A DNA stretch of 64,000 nt, taken from Bin87 sp965203855 (GTDB taxonomy: Bacteria; Chloroflexota; Dehalococcoidia; Lucifugimonadales; UBA3495). Of the stretch, positions 1 to 8,016 are shown piece by piece (the first letter of the stretch is position 1; every line of letters begins with the position of its first letter). The position numbers and the translations under genes are program-made. Under the pieces are notes generated by a model. That model worked only from the letters and a program-made list of their open reading frames with translations. It was not told the DNA's origin and searched no databases. The stretch is taken from assembly GCA_965203855.1 (NCBI GenBank), contig CBDBDN010000005.1, positions 1-64,000 of the forward strand, given 5' to 3'.

Positions 1-436
1 TCATCGGCTGGATGGTTATGCTGCCGACGGCTTCGCCGACTCGCTGCGGATTGCTGTCAAACGCCGCTACTAGATGAAATCCGTCGGGGTTAAAGCCGGG
101 GTAGTTCAGGATGGCATTGCCAAGCCGGCCGACGCCGACTACGGCGACATTCCATTCGGAGTCCAGGCCCAAAATCTGCTTGAGTTCGGACAGCAGATGT
201 TGCACTCGGTAGCCGCGTCCCTGCTTGCCGAACCGTCCGAAATAGGATAGATCCTTGCGGATTTGCGCCGGCGTAACTTGCAGCCTGGCCCCCAACTGCT
301 GGGAGTTGGTTACGGCGACGCCATCGTCCAGCATTTGGGTTAAGATGCGGACATACTGCGGCAGACGGGAGATTACCACTTCGGGAACCGCGTTGCCGTC
401 GCCGGCGGCAGCGATGGGGAAAGGCGGGGCGCTCAC
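1..436 (-). CDS. rex: Redox-sensing transcriptional repressor Rex (3' part missing)
   Basis: Reading the minus strand from a GTG at 436 gives about 145 residues before the window edge. The first part (SRLPQYVRILTQM, then TPAQIRKDLSYFGRFGKQGRGY) is the Rex winged-helix DNA-binding domain, which has this very conserved QIRKDLSYFG-type recognition helix. It is followed by VAVVGVGRLGNAILNYPGF, the start of the NAD(H)-binding Rossmann fold (GxGxxG). Rex normally senses the NADH/NAD+ ratio and represses respiratory and fermentation genes, so the nuo operon in this window is a plausible but unproven target. The family is about 210 residues, so roughly a third lies outside the window. The GTG start has no strong ribosome binding site; the next in-frame stop upstream is at 473-475, so little extension is possible. 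Confidence 0.9.
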   Translation of the reverse strand, partial: MSAPPFPIAAAGDGNAVPEVVISRLPQYVRILTQMLDDGVAVTNSQQLGARLQVTPAQIRKDLSYFGRFGKQGRGYRVQHLLSELKQILGLDSEWNVAVVGVGRLGNAILNYPGFNPDGFHLVAAFDSNPQRVGEAVGSITIQPM

Positions 437-733
437 GAGGGGGCCACAGCAGTAATCGGGGTTTATGAATAGTTAGCCGGGCAATAGTAGGCAACGGTCG
501 GTTGGTTTATCCGGCGCGGCAAACCGCCGACTTACGGGCGCCGCTAATCCCGCCGGGCTACAATCTATCCCCCCTGCTTGCCGGCGTCAATAGCAAAGGG
601 GCAACGGGCAAGGGGCAACGGCGCAGCGCATACGCGGTCATAACGCGAGGAGAGACGGAGGCAGCGTTTCGTTTCAGGTGGTGGGTGTAGGTTCGTCGCG
701 GCAGTGAAGGCCGGCGTCCATTTGCGTGCGTAG
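437..733. other. Intergenic gap between rex and proB
   Basis: No convincing gene is seen between the divergent rex and proB genes. Short open frames here have compositions unlike the neighbouring proteins. The stretch should hold the rex promoter, but no good -35/-10 pair and no typical Rex operator was recognised. Confidence 0.5.
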
Positions 734-759
734 ATTCCGGCTTGCGCTGGAATGACGGT
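734..759. repeat. Palindromic repeat (ATTCCGGC family), imperfect
   Basis: ATTCCGGC, loop TTGC, GCTGGAAT, then GACGG. This is one member of the dispersed stem-loop family found throughout the window; here one stem base is mismatched. It is followed by degenerate AATGACGGTAAT copies to about 812. Confidence 0.8.
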
Positions 760-859
760 AATAATGGCAATGACGGTTGATGGGCTGGGGACGACGGTAA
801 TGACGGTAATGGGGGTGTGGGAGTGGGAGCGGGTTGGGTATAGGGGTTATGGGCCGTGC

Positions 860-865
860 TATAAT
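860..865 (+). promoter_or_regulatory. -10 element upstream of proB
   Basis: A perfect TATAAT lies 33 bases before the proB ATG. No good -35 at 16-18 bases is visible (TTGGGT at 834 is 20 bases away), so this is a -10 match only. Confidence 0.45.
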
Positions 866-898
866 TTGCTTACTTTGCCCGTTTTGGATTTGCTTTTT

Positions 899-2131
899 AT
901 GACCGCTTTGCGGAGTTCAACCGCCCCGGCCGGCGCCGCTGCCCTCCAACCGGATTACTGCGACGGGCGGCGGGGGCCGGCGTATCGGCGGGTAGTGGTC
1001 AAGGCGGGGACTAATGTGCTTACCGGGGGCGATGGGGGGGCCGGCGCCGGCCTGGCATCGCCGGCGCCGGACACTGCGGTGATGGCCAGCCTGGCGGCGC
1101 AAATCAGTCGGCTGGTGAACTGCCGGCATATTCAGGTGGCGCTGGTAACTTCCGGGGCCATCGCCGCGGGGCGGCAGTCGCTGCTGGAAACCGTCAACCT
1201 GCCGGCCGTCCCCGACATTCCTACCCGGCAGGCGCTGGCCGCTTTGGGACAAAGCCGTCTGATGGGCATTTACGCCGACCTGTTCGCCAAGCATTCGGTA
1301 ACGGTAGCGCAGGTTCTGCTCACGATCAAGGATATTGCGGAACGGCAATCCTACCTGGACATTCGCAATACGCTGACTGCGCTGCTGGAGCTGGGCGTTG
1401 TTCCGATCCTCAACGAAAACGATGTGGTGGCATCGGATGAAATCGGGCAGGTATTCGGGGATAACGATCGGCTGTCGGCGCTGATTGCCGCCCTGATTGA
1501 CGCCGATTTGCTGGTAATTTTATCGGATGTGGACGGCCTTTATACCACTGATCCGAAGCTGGATCCGGACGCGGTCCGCATAGAGACGGTGGATTTGGTG
1601 GACGACCGGGTGGTAGCGATGGCCGGGGAGCATCGCAATGCGTGGGCGCGGGGGGGTATGCCGACCAAACTGGACGCCGCCCGGCTGGTAACTACTTCCG
1701 GCATCGCAATGACCATCTGCCGGGGGCGCGCGCCGGATGTAGTGCTGAAAGCCGTTGCCGGCGAACCGGTCGGCACTTTTTTTCGGCCGGCGGAGAGCAA
1801 GCTGGAGGCGCGCAAACGCTGGATGATCAGCTGCGCCGGCGACAGCGCGGAACACGCCGTAGTTGTGGATGAGGGCGCGGTGCGGGCGTTGCGGCGCAAT
1901 GGGGTCAGCCTGCTGCCGGCGGGCGTGCGCGGGGTAGTTGGAGAGTTTGAGCGGGGCGACATCATCTATATTACGGATGCGGGCGGCCGGCCGGTGGGCT
2001 GCGGGCTTTCCAACTATGCCGCCGCCGACATCCGGCGCATTCGCGGCCTGCAATCCCATCAAATCGTGGACACTCTGGGCTATCAGTACGGGCAGGATGT
2101 GGTGCATCGCAACAATCTGGTGGTGCTGTAA
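899..2131 (+). CDS. proB: Glutamate 5-kinase
   Basis: ProB phosphorylates L-glutamate to gamma-glutamyl phosphate, the first step of proline synthesis. The 410-residue protein has the amino acid kinase fold: RRVVVKAGTNVLT near residue 30, LVTSGAIAAG, the NENDVV segment, GDNDRLSALIA and the LLILSDVDGLYT-like stretch (here LLVILSDVDGLYT). The last 100 residues form a PUA domain (AVVVDEGAVRAL, SLLPAGV, GDIIYITD), as in full-length ProB. An in-frame extension to 752 exists, but it runs through a repeat and the -10 element, so the ATG at 899 was chosen. proA follows 105 bases downstream. Confidence 0.95.
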   Translation: MTALRSSTAPAGAAALQPDYCDGRRGPAYRRVVVKAGTNVLTGGDGGAGAGLASPAPDTAVMASLAAQISRLVNCRHIQVALVTSGAIAAGRQSLLETVNLPAVPDIPTRQALAALGQSRLMGIYADLFAKHSVTVAQVLLTIKDIAERQSYLDIRNTLTALLELGVVPILNENDVVASDEIGQVFGDNDRLSALIAALIDADLLVILSDVDGLYTTDPKLDPDAVRIETVDLVDDRVVAMAGEHRNAWARGGMPTKLDAARLVTTSGIAMTICRGRAPDVVLKAVAGEPVGTFFRPAESKLEARKRWMISCAGDSAEHAVVVDEGAVRALRRNGVSLLPAGVRGVVGEFERGDIIYITDAGGRPVGCGLSNYAAADIRRIRGLQSHQIVDTLGYQYGQDVVHRNNLVVL

Positions 2132-2156
2132 ATCCGGCAGCGCATCCGGCGTTGAA

Positions 2157-2212
2157 CCGGATACGATACGCGGGATATGACAGCCCGGATACGATACCCG
2201 GGACAGGATAGC
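2157..2212. repeat. 28-bp tandem repeat in the proB-proA spacer
   Basis: Two near-identical 28-bp units, each starting CCGGATACGATAC, at 2157-2184 and 2185-2212, followed by a partial third start (CCGG). The repeat ends 10 bases before the proA Shine-Dalgarno sequence. Confidence 0.8.
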
Positions 2213-2236
2213 CCGGCAATGCAGGAGATAAGCGTT

Positions 2237-3508
2237 ATGGACGCCGCCGAAACCTTGATACAGCAGGGCCGCGAGGCTCAACTGGCCGCCGTCGGCCTGG
2301 CGCGGACGCCGGCGCAAGCGCGGAACGATGCGCTGCACAACATCGCCGCTGCGCTGGAAACCGAGCAGGGGCCGGCGCTGGAGGCTAACGCCGCCGACTA
2401 TCGGGAGGCGCAAGCCGCCGGCATCAACGAGGCGTTTCTGGATCGGCTGCTGCTGACGCCGGAGCGGCTCAACGGGATGGCGGCCGATGTGCGGGGCGTT
2501 GCCGCCCTGCCGGATCCGGTGGGGGAGCTGATTGAGTCGTCCGCAATGGAGAACGGGCTGGCGCTGGAAAAGCGGCGCGTTCCGCTGGGCGTCATTGCCA
2601 GCATCTACGAAAGCCGGCCCAATGTAACTACGGACATCGTGGCGCTGGCGTTGAAATCGGGCAACGCCTGCCTGCTGCGGGGCGGCAAGGAAACGCTGCG
2701 TTCCAATACGGCGCTGGTGGCGCTGATACATCGGGCGATTGGCGAAGCCCGCCTGCCGGCCGCCGCCGTGCAGTTCGTCAGCGACACCGACCGGGCCCTG
2801 GTGGAAGTGATGCTGGGAATGAAGGAGCAGATTAATCTGTTGGTGCCGCGGGGGGGTTCGGATCTGATTAACTTTGTGGCGCGGAAAGCGGCGATGCCCG
2901 TCCTGACCGGCGGCGTGGGAGTGTGCCATGCTTATGTTGACCGGGACGCCGATGATGCGATGGCCGCCAGCATCGTTTTCAATGCCAAGGTGCAGCGTCC
3001 CACCGTATGCAATGCGCTGGATACGGTGCTGCTGCATACCGAGGCGGCGGCGCGCTGCCTGCCGGCGATTGCGGAACGGCTCAACGGCGCCGGCGTGGAG
3101 ATGCGCTGCGACAACCGCGCTTTGAGCATCCTGGGGCCGGACAGCGGCTTCAATACCGTGCCGGCCAACGAGGACGACTGGGGACAGGAGTTTCTGGGGC
3201 TGATTGCCGCCGTCAAAGTGGTGGATAATCTGGATGACGCCCTGGCGCACATTAACGCTTACGGGTCGGGCCATTCGGAGGCGATTATTACGGAGGACGC
3301 CGCCGCCGCCGGGCGTTTTCTGGACGAAGTGGATGCGGCGGTTGCGCTGCACAACGCCAGTACGCGGTTCACCGACGGGGCGCAGTTCGGGCTGGGCGCC
3401 GAGGTGGGCATCAGCACGCAGAAGTTTCACGCGCGCGGCCCGCTGGGGCTGCGGGAACTGACTTCGTACAAATGGATTGTGCGCGGGCAGGGCCAAGTGC
3501 GGGAATAG
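2237..3508 (+). CDS. proA: Glutamate-5-semialdehyde dehydrogenase (gamma-glutamyl phosphate reductase)
   Basis: ProA reduces gamma-glutamyl phosphate with NADPH to glutamate-5-semialdehyde, the second step of proline synthesis. The 423-residue protein matches the aldehyde dehydrogenase-like ProA family over its full length: RRVPLGVIASIYESRPNVT, GNACLLRGGKE, DLLVPRGGS-like (INLLVPRGGSDLI), and the catalytic cysteine Cys258 in QRPTVCNALDTVL. The ATG at 2237 has an AGGAG ribosome binding site 9 bases upstream; the longer frame to 2177 crosses the tandem repeat and is unlikely to be translated. It forms an operon with proB. Confidence 0.95.
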   Translation: MDAAETLIQQGREAQLAAVGLARTPAQARNDALHNIAAALETEQGPALEANAADYREAQAAGINEAFLDRLLLTPERLNGMAADVRGVAALPDPVGELIESSAMENGLALEKRRVPLGVIASIYESRPNVTTDIVALALKSGNACLLRGGKETLRSNTALVALIHRAIGEARLPAAAVQFVSDTDRALVEVMLGMKEQINLLVPRGGSDLINFVARKAAMPVLTGGVGVCHAYVDRDADDAMAASIVFNAKVQRPTVCNALDTVLLHTEAAARCLPAIAERLNGAGVEMRCDNRALSILGPDSGFNTVPANEDDWGQEFLGLIAAVKVVDNLDDALAHINAYGSGHSEAIITEDAAAAGRFLDEVDAAVALHNASTRFTDGAQFGLGAEVGISTQKFHARGPLGLRELTSYKWIVRGQGQVRE

Positions 3509-3518
3509 GGGTAATACG

Positions 3519-3869
3519 ATGCCCTACGACTACGAGCGGGAAGTTCGCACGCCGCAATCGGAAGCCTACCTGATACTGGACGGCGATAATGCGGTGGGGC
3601 GCATTGACACGCATTTTTTGCCGGGCATCGCGCACATTGCGATCGCCGTGGATCGCAGCCTGACGGCGGAGCAGATTGAGGAGATCATCGGCGATATTGA
3701 CGCCGATATGCTGAACACGGTAGGCGCCGACCGCGACGCGCATATGTACCATGTGTTCCAGGGGGAGGAAATCCGGGTGTTCAGCGACACCGGATATGAG
3801 GACTACGGAGGCGGGGGCAACGGCAACGGGCGGGGGCACGGCCCGATACCGCCGCCGAGCCCGAATTAA
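3519..3869 (+). CDS. Conserved-looking hypothetical protein
   Basis: A 116-residue acidic protein starts 10 bases after proA. It has a compact alpha/beta core (EAYLILDGDNAVGRIDTHF, AHIAIAVDRSLTAEQIEEIIGDIDADML) and a glycine/proline-rich tail (GGGGNGNGRGHG). The regular hydrophobic pattern and codon positions support real coding. The family is not recognised. Its position suggests cotranscription with proBA; no function is proposed. Confidence 0.6.
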   Translation: MPYDYEREVRTPQSEAYLILDGDNAVGRIDTHFLPGIAHIAIAVDRSLTAEQIEEIIGDIDADMLNTVGADRDAHMYHVFQGEEIRVFSDTGYEDYGGGGNGNGRGHGPIPPPSPN

Positions 3870-3968
3870 GGGGGCGTGGTCAAAGGGATGACCTATTCCG
3901 CGAAAAATTTCTGGCGGAACTGCGGGGATTGCCAGGGGGCTTTCCTGCCGACCGACAGCACCGGGGCT

Positions 3969-4958
3969 TTAGACAGCGACGAGCTCCGCTCGGGCGACTA
4001 GCTCTTTGCGTTTGTAACCCGAGTCGTGAGCTGCCGTTTGCTCGTAGTCGGCTATGATTTTGTCGTAAGCCGTTGCCTGTTCGGGCGTGGACGCTCTATC
4101 GCGGAGATTGTAAATGTAATCCAGAGCGAGGTAGATGTCGTCGGTCGGACGGTTTGTCACGATTGACTGCCAAGTCCACGTGGGTGTTTGCAGCATCGCG
4201 GTGCCAATCTGATAGCCGGCAGCGCCGGCCTCGCGGTATTCTTGGATGTGGCGGGCGTTGAAAATCCCGCCGACCGCGATGATTGGTATAGCGGCATTAG
4301 CGGCCGTTTTTTCCAGCCAGCGCAGGTTGGCCGGACGCAGTTGGTTCCCGGACATTCCGCCATATTGCAGGTCAAGCAGCCCTTCGGTCGGGACGCTGAT
4401 GGTATTGCCGATGATCAAGCCGGCCAAACTGGTGATTCGGGCTATGGCGACGGCTCGCTTGATGTCATCGGCCGCGGTGGGGTTTTGCGTTGTGGCAAGG
4501 CCAATTTTGGCATAGACCGGAGCGCGGCATTGTTCGGCGATGCCGGCGATGTCGTCTAATGACAGGACCGGCGTATCGGCGTTCACGCACGAAAGGTTGA
4601 GCTCGACGTAGTCGATGCGGGCGTTTGCCGCTGCGTTAGCCAGCTGATAGTAGTCCGCCGGCGTGCTGCCCCAGACGCTGAGGCCGACCAGACAGCCTTG
4701 GTTCTGCCATTTGGGTAGAACTTCAGACAGGACGGGGCTGATGCCGGGGTTTCTCAGGCCGATGGCATTGAGGCTGAAGTCGGCTTCGTGGTGGAGGATT
4801 TTGCCCGGATTGCCGGGGCGGGGGTTGACTGTAGTCGTTTTTAGAGTTACGGCTGTGAACTTGTCCAGCGTTAGAACTTCAGGGAATTCAGCGCCAAATC
4901 CGTCGACGCCAAAACAGCCGGCTGCGATTGCGAACCGGTCGATGCCGGAGGTTAGCAT
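3969..4958 (-). CDS. Dihydroorotate dehydrogenase-like FMN oxidoreductase
   Basis: The 329-residue protein follows the class 1 PyrD TIM-barrel pattern: TLKTTTVNPRPGNP, LNAIGLRNPGI, ELNLSCVNAD (NxSCPN position), GNTIS, GGMSGNQLRPANLRW and PIIAVGGI. These match FMN and phosphate binding segments of dihydroorotate dehydrogenases. Two things are off: the NLSCVN segment replaces the usual Pro with Val, and there is an added C-terminal tail of about 50 residues (NLRDRASTPEQA to the end). No other pyrimidine genes are nearby. It could oxidise dihydroorotate or be a related dihydropyrimidine dehydrogenase-type enzyme. A good promoter and a palindrome precede it. Confidence 0.75.
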   Translation of the reverse strand: MLTSGIDRFAIAAGCFGVDGFGAEFPEVLTLDKFTAVTLKTTTVNPRPGNPGKILHHEADFSLNAIGLRNPGISPVLSEVLPKWQNQGCLVGLSVWGSTPADYYQLANAAANARIDYVELNLSCVNADTPVLSLDDIAGIAEQCRAPVYAKIGLATTQNPTAADDIKRAVAIARITSLAGLIIGNTISVPTEGLLDLQYGGMSGNQLRPANLRWLEKTAANAAIPIIAVGGIFNARHIQEYREAGAAGYQIGTAMLQTPTWTWQSIVTNRPTDDIYLALDYIYNLRDRASTPEQATAYDKIIADYEQTAAHDSGYKRKELVARAELVAV

Positions 4959-4976
4959 ATCAGGGCACCCTCGCTA

Positions 4977-4993
4977 GTAGTACGCTGTACTAC
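4977..4993. promoter_or_regulatory. Operator-like inverted repeat in the leader of the PyrD-like gene
   Basis: GTAGTAC, GCT, GTACTAC: a perfect 7-bp inverted repeat with a 3-bp spacer, lying about 10-25 bases downstream of the predicted start of transcription and 19 bases before the minus-strand start codon. The position suits a repressor binding site. No cognate regulator is evident in the window. Confidence 0.5.
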
Positions 4994-5008
4994 GCGTTTA
5001 GGCTTGGC

Positions 5009-5037
5009 ATTCTATGTGTTGGGGTTTGACTTGTCAA
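5009..5037 (-). promoter_or_regulatory. Sigma70-type promoter for the PyrD-like gene
   Basis: On the minus strand: TTGACA (5037-5032), 17-base spacer, TAGAAT (5014-5009). This is a near-consensus housekeeping promoter 50 bases upstream of the ATG at 4958. Confidence 0.8.
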
Positions 5038-5150
5038 TGTAACGGCGGGGGGGCAGCGTTTCCGATTAGACGCTTAATTCGCCATTCCGCTGAGAGATGG
5101 AATCCAGCGGCTTAATTCGCCAGGATGGTAATGGAGTCAACGCCGCATGG

Positions 5151-5175
5151 ATTCCGGCTTGCGCCGGAATGACGG
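5151..5175. repeat. Palindromic repeat (ATTCCGGC family)
   Basis: ATTCCGGC-TTGC-GCCGGAAT with the trailing GACGG. Perfect 8-bp stem with a 4-base loop, in the gap between two minus-strand genes. Confidence 0.85.
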
Positions 5176-5240
5176 TTGAGGGGCCGGAAGGACGATTGGG
5201 GCGTTGGAATTACGGCGCAGGGCGGCGGGCAATTAATCGG

Positions 5241-6188
5241 CTAACCCTTGCGGCGGATGGCTTGGCGCGCTGCCTCTGCGATGCCGGCGGCGGTCAAGCC
5301 GTTTTTGAGCATTAGCTCCGGGGCCGGGCCGGAGCCGGTGTAGCCGTGCAGGGCGACCATCTCAATGGGAACGGGGCAATGCCGCGCCGTAATGCCGGCT
5401 ACTACGCTACCCAGCCCGCCGTGAATGTAATGTTCCTCAGCGGTAACGATGGCGCCGGTATCACGGGCGGCGGCGATGACGGCGTCGTGGTCGGCCGGCG
5501 CCAGGGTGTGCAGGTTGATGACGCGGGCGTCAATGCCGTCCGGGGCCAAGGCGTCGGCGGCGTCCAGGGCCGGGGCGACGAGGGAGCCGGCGGCGATGAT
5601 GGACACGTCGCTGCCGTAGCGCAGCAGGTCGGCGGCGCCAAGGCGGAACTGATAGCTGGCAGGATGAATTACCGGAGTTGCGGCGCGGGGCAAGCGCACA
5701 TAAACCGGCCCGTCAATGGCGGCGATGGCGCGGACGGCCTGCTCGGTCTCTACGGAGTCGGCAGGGGTAACTACCTTGAAAGAAGGGAGGGCGCACATCA
5801 GCGACAGGTCCTCAATGCTGTGGGCCGACATTCCGTCCTCGCCGGTGAGGATGCCGGCGTGGGTGCAGACGAGTTTGACATTGAGGGCGGGTTGGGAAAT
5901 TAGAACGCGCAGCTGGTCGTAGGGGCGGCCGGTGCCGAAAACGCTGAAAGTGCTGACGAAAGGGATTTTGCCGGCGGCGGCCAGGCCGGCGGCGACGCCG
6001 ACGATGTTCTGCTCGGCGGGGCCGAAGTCAAAGAAGCGTTCCGGGTACTGGTCGCGCCAGAGATGGACGAAAGTGGAGACATTAAGGTCGCCGCCGAGGA
6101 CGACGAGGTCGGGGAAGTCGTCGGCCATGGTAAGCAGGGTGCGGCCGTAGGTTTCCCGGGGCGCCGCCATTTGGCGAGTGGCTGGCAT
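5241..6188 (-). CDS. Transketolase, C-terminal subunit
   Basis: A 315-residue protein carrying the pyrimidine-binding and C-terminal domains of transketolase: YGRTLLTMADDFPDLVVLGGDLN, FFDFGPAEQNIVGVAAGLAAAGKIPFVSTFSVF (the E of AEQN is the family's cofactor-activating glutamate), THAGILTGEDGMSAHSIEDL, and a C-terminal domain ending in GAIVTAEEHYIHGGLGSVVAG. With the N-terminal subunit it would form a split transketolase acting in the pentose phosphate or Calvin-type sugar exchange reactions. Its start codon overlaps the stop of the upstream subunit gene by one base (TGATG), implying coupled translation. Confidence 0.9.
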   Translation of the reverse strand: MPATRQMAAPRETYGRTLLTMADDFPDLVVLGGDLNVSTFVHLWRDQYPERFFDFGPAEQNIVGVAAGLAAAGKIPFVSTFSVFGTGRPYDQLRVLISQPALNVKLVCTHAGILTGEDGMSAHSIEDLSLMCALPSFKVVTPADSVETEQAVRAIAAIDGPVYVRLPRAATPVIHPASYQFRLGAADLLRYGSDVSIIAAGSLVAPALDAADALAPDGIDARVINLHTLAPADHDAVIAAARDTGAIVTAEEHYIHGGLGSVVAGITARHCPVPIEMVALHGYTGSGPAPELMLKNGLTAAGIAEAARQAIRRKG

Positions 6189-7012
6189 CAGGACAATTCC
6201 TCCAAAGCGGCGGCGTATTCCTCGGCGTTGGGCGCGCGCCCATGGAAGCCGGGGTTGTTCTCCATAAAGCTGACGCCTTTGCCTTTGACGGTATCGGCGA
6301 TGATTACGGACGGGCCGCCGGTGGCCGCGGTTGCCAAAGCGTCCAGGATAGCGGCGTGGCTGTGGCCGTCGCAGTGGATGACTTGCCAGCCGAAATCGCG
6401 CCAGCGGTCGGCCAGGGGTTCCAGCGTCATCACTTCGTCGGTAAAGCGGTCGTTCTGGATGCGGTTGCGGTCAATGATGGCAGTCAGGTTGTCGGCGCGG
6501 TGATGGGCGGCGGACATTGCAGCTTCCCAGACTTCACCTTCCTGGCATTCGCCGTCGCCGAGCAGGACAAACACGCGGCAGCGGCGTCCGTCCAGGCGGG
6601 CGGCAAGGGCGTGGCCCAGGGCAAAAGACAGGCCCATCCCCAGAGAGCCGGAGTTCATCTCAACGCCGGGGGTCATCGGGTGGGCGTGGCCTTGCAACAG
6701 GCCGTCGGTTTGGCGGTAAGATGCCAGCTGCGCTTTGTCGTAGTAGCCGGCGCGGGCCAGGGCGGCGTAAAATCCCGGAGAGGCGTGGCCTTTGCTCAAA
6801 ATAAAGCGGTCGCGGTCGGGCCAGCCGGGGTGGGCCGGGTCGTAGTTGAGGACGCCGAAATAGAGGGCAACCAGGATGTCCAGCTCCGACAGCGAACCGC
6901 CGGGATGGCCGCTGCCGGCCCGGTAGATCATCTCCAGGCTGTCCCGGCGCAACTCTTGGGCGGTCTGCCGCATTGCGGCGACGGATAGAATGGGTTGAGT
7001 TACTGCGGCCAA
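6188..7012 (-). CDS. Transketolase, N-terminal (TPP-binding) subunit
   Basis: A 274-residue protein with the thiamine diphosphate-binding half of transketolase: GSGHPGGSLSELDILVALYFGVL, ILSKGHASPGFYAALA, GSLGMGLSFALGHALAARL and the TPP motif GDGECQEGEVWEAAM followed by the N of NLTAIIDRN. It pairs with the C-terminal subunit just downstream. The first in-frame codon used here is a TTG at 7012; an ATG at 6973 is the alternative start. A good promoter lies 45-73 bases upstream. Confidence 0.9.
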   Translation of the reverse strand: MAAVTQPILSVAAMRQTAQELRRDSLEMIYRAGSGHPGGSLSELDILVALYFGVLNYDPAHPGWPDRDRFILSKGHASPGFYAALARAGYYDKAQLASYRQTDGLLQGHAHPMTPGVEMNSGSLGMGLSFALGHALAARLDGRRCRVFVLLGDGECQEGEVWEAAMSAAHHRADNLTAIIDRNRIQNDRFTDEVMTLEPLADRWRDFGWQVIHCDGHSHAAILDALATAATGGPSVIIADTVKGKGVSFMENNPGFHGRAPNAEEYAAALEELS

Positions 7013-7056
7013 ATCGTACCTGCCGGTTGACGCTAAAATGGGGATAGGCGGGGTTG

Positions 7057-7085
7057 ATTATATTCGCCGCGGCTTGCGGTGTCTA
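7057..7085 (-). promoter_or_regulatory. Promoter for the split transketolase operon
   Basis: Minus strand: TAGACA (7085-7080), 17-base spacer, perfect TATAAT (7062-7057). It sits in the divergent gap with the amidohydrolase gene. Confidence 0.75.
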
Positions 7086-7113
7086 TAAACCGCCGGACGC
7101 TTTATGATGAACG

Positions 7114-7173
7114 GGCAACCCGATTATTGGCAACCGGATGACAAGCAACCTGATGACTGGCAACCTGATGATT
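7114..7173. repeat. Four tandem 15-bp repeats over an amidohydrolase start codon
   Basis: Units at 7114, 7129, 7144 and 7159; the last is GGCAACCTGATGATT. The ATG used by the amidohydrolase lies inside unit four (7168), and identical ATGs occur in phase in units two and three, so the repeat supplies several alternative in-frame starts (encoding an NLM-containing pentapeptide repeat). Confidence 0.85.
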
Positions 7174-8016
7174 ATTGACGCGCACTGCCACATTTTGCCC
7201 CCCGACTTTGCGGCTCGGCACAGCGAGCTGGCGGCGCGGGACGCTACCTACGCCGCGCTGTTCCCGCAGCCGGGGGGACGCATGGCCGACGCCGATACGC
7301 TGCTGCGTGCGATGGATGCGGCGGGCGTTGACCGCGCCGTGGCGATGGGGTTCGGGTGGACGGATCCGGGAATTGCCGCCGCCGCCAACGACTACCTGAT
7401 TGGGGCGGCGCAGGCGCATCCGGACCGGCTGTCGGCTTTCGCAGCGGTCAATCCGGCGTGGGGGGAGCGGGCCGTTGCGGAGGCGGCGCGCTGCCTTGAC
7501 GCCGGGGCGGTTGGCATCGGAGAGCTGCATTCGGATACGCAGGGGTTTGATGTCGCTGACCGGGCAACGCTGGCGCCGCTGCTGGACGAACTGCGCCGGC
7601 GCAACCTGCCGCTAACCGTCCATGCTTCGGAGCCGGTGGGGCATCAATATCCCGGCAAAGGAACGGCTACGCCGGAGAAACTGCTGGCGCTGGCGGAAAA
7701 CTTTCCGGACAACCGCATCATAATGGCGCATCTGGGCGGGGGGCTGCCGTTTTATGCGGCAATGCCGGAGGTTGACGCCGCCCTGTCCAATGTTTGGTAC
7801 GATACCGCCGCTTTGCCGTTTCTGTACCGCGCGGCGGCGATACGCGCGGCGGCGATTACGGCCGGCGCCGACCGCATTCTGTTGGGCAGCGACTATCCGC
7901 TGCTGACGGCGCGGCGGGTAGTGAGGCAGATTGACGCCGCCGGTTTGACGCCGTCGGAAATTGCGGCCATTATGGGCGACAACGCCGCCGCCTTGCTGGA
8001 CTTGCCGCGGCGATGA
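7168..8016 (+). CDS. Amidohydrolase family metal-dependent hydrolase
   Basis: The protein (282 residues from the ATG at 7168) is a TIM-barrel amidohydrolase of the amidohydrolase-2 (ACMSD-like) type. Metal ligands visible are the N-terminal DAHCH (HxH), the central LTVHASEP histidine, IIMAHLGGG, and the C-terminal RILLGSDYPL aspartate. The substrate cannot be told from sequence. Starts at 7138 and 7153 are equally in frame within a tandem repeat. Its stop overlaps the next gene's ATG (ATGATG), so the two are probably coupled. Confidence 0.85.
   Translation: MIIDAHCHILPPDFAARHSELAARDATYAALFPQPGGRMADADTLLRAMDAAGVDRAVAMGFGWTDPGIAAAANDYLIGAAQAHPDRLSAFAAVNPAWGERAVAEAARCLDAGAVGIGELHSDTQGFDVADRATLAPLLDELRRRNLPLTVHASEPVGHQYPGKGTATPEKLLALAENFPDNRIIMAHLGGGLPFYAAMPEVDAALSNVWYDTAALPFLYRAAAIRAAAITAGADRILLGSDYPLLTARRVVRQIDAAGLTPSEIAAIMGDNAAALLDLPRR

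Noticed and set aside
90..494. Minus-strand frame beginning at an ATG at 494
   Set aside because: It is out of frame with Rex, whose conserved protein is read from the GTG at 436.
752..898. N-terminal extension of ProB to the ATG at 752
   Set aside because: It crosses a palindromic repeat and the -10 element, and the ProB family begins close to the ATG at 899.
1520..3496. 658-codon open frame antisense to proB-proA
   Set aside because: Shadow frame of two well-supported genes in GC-rich DNA; Arg/Pro/His-rich with no domain.
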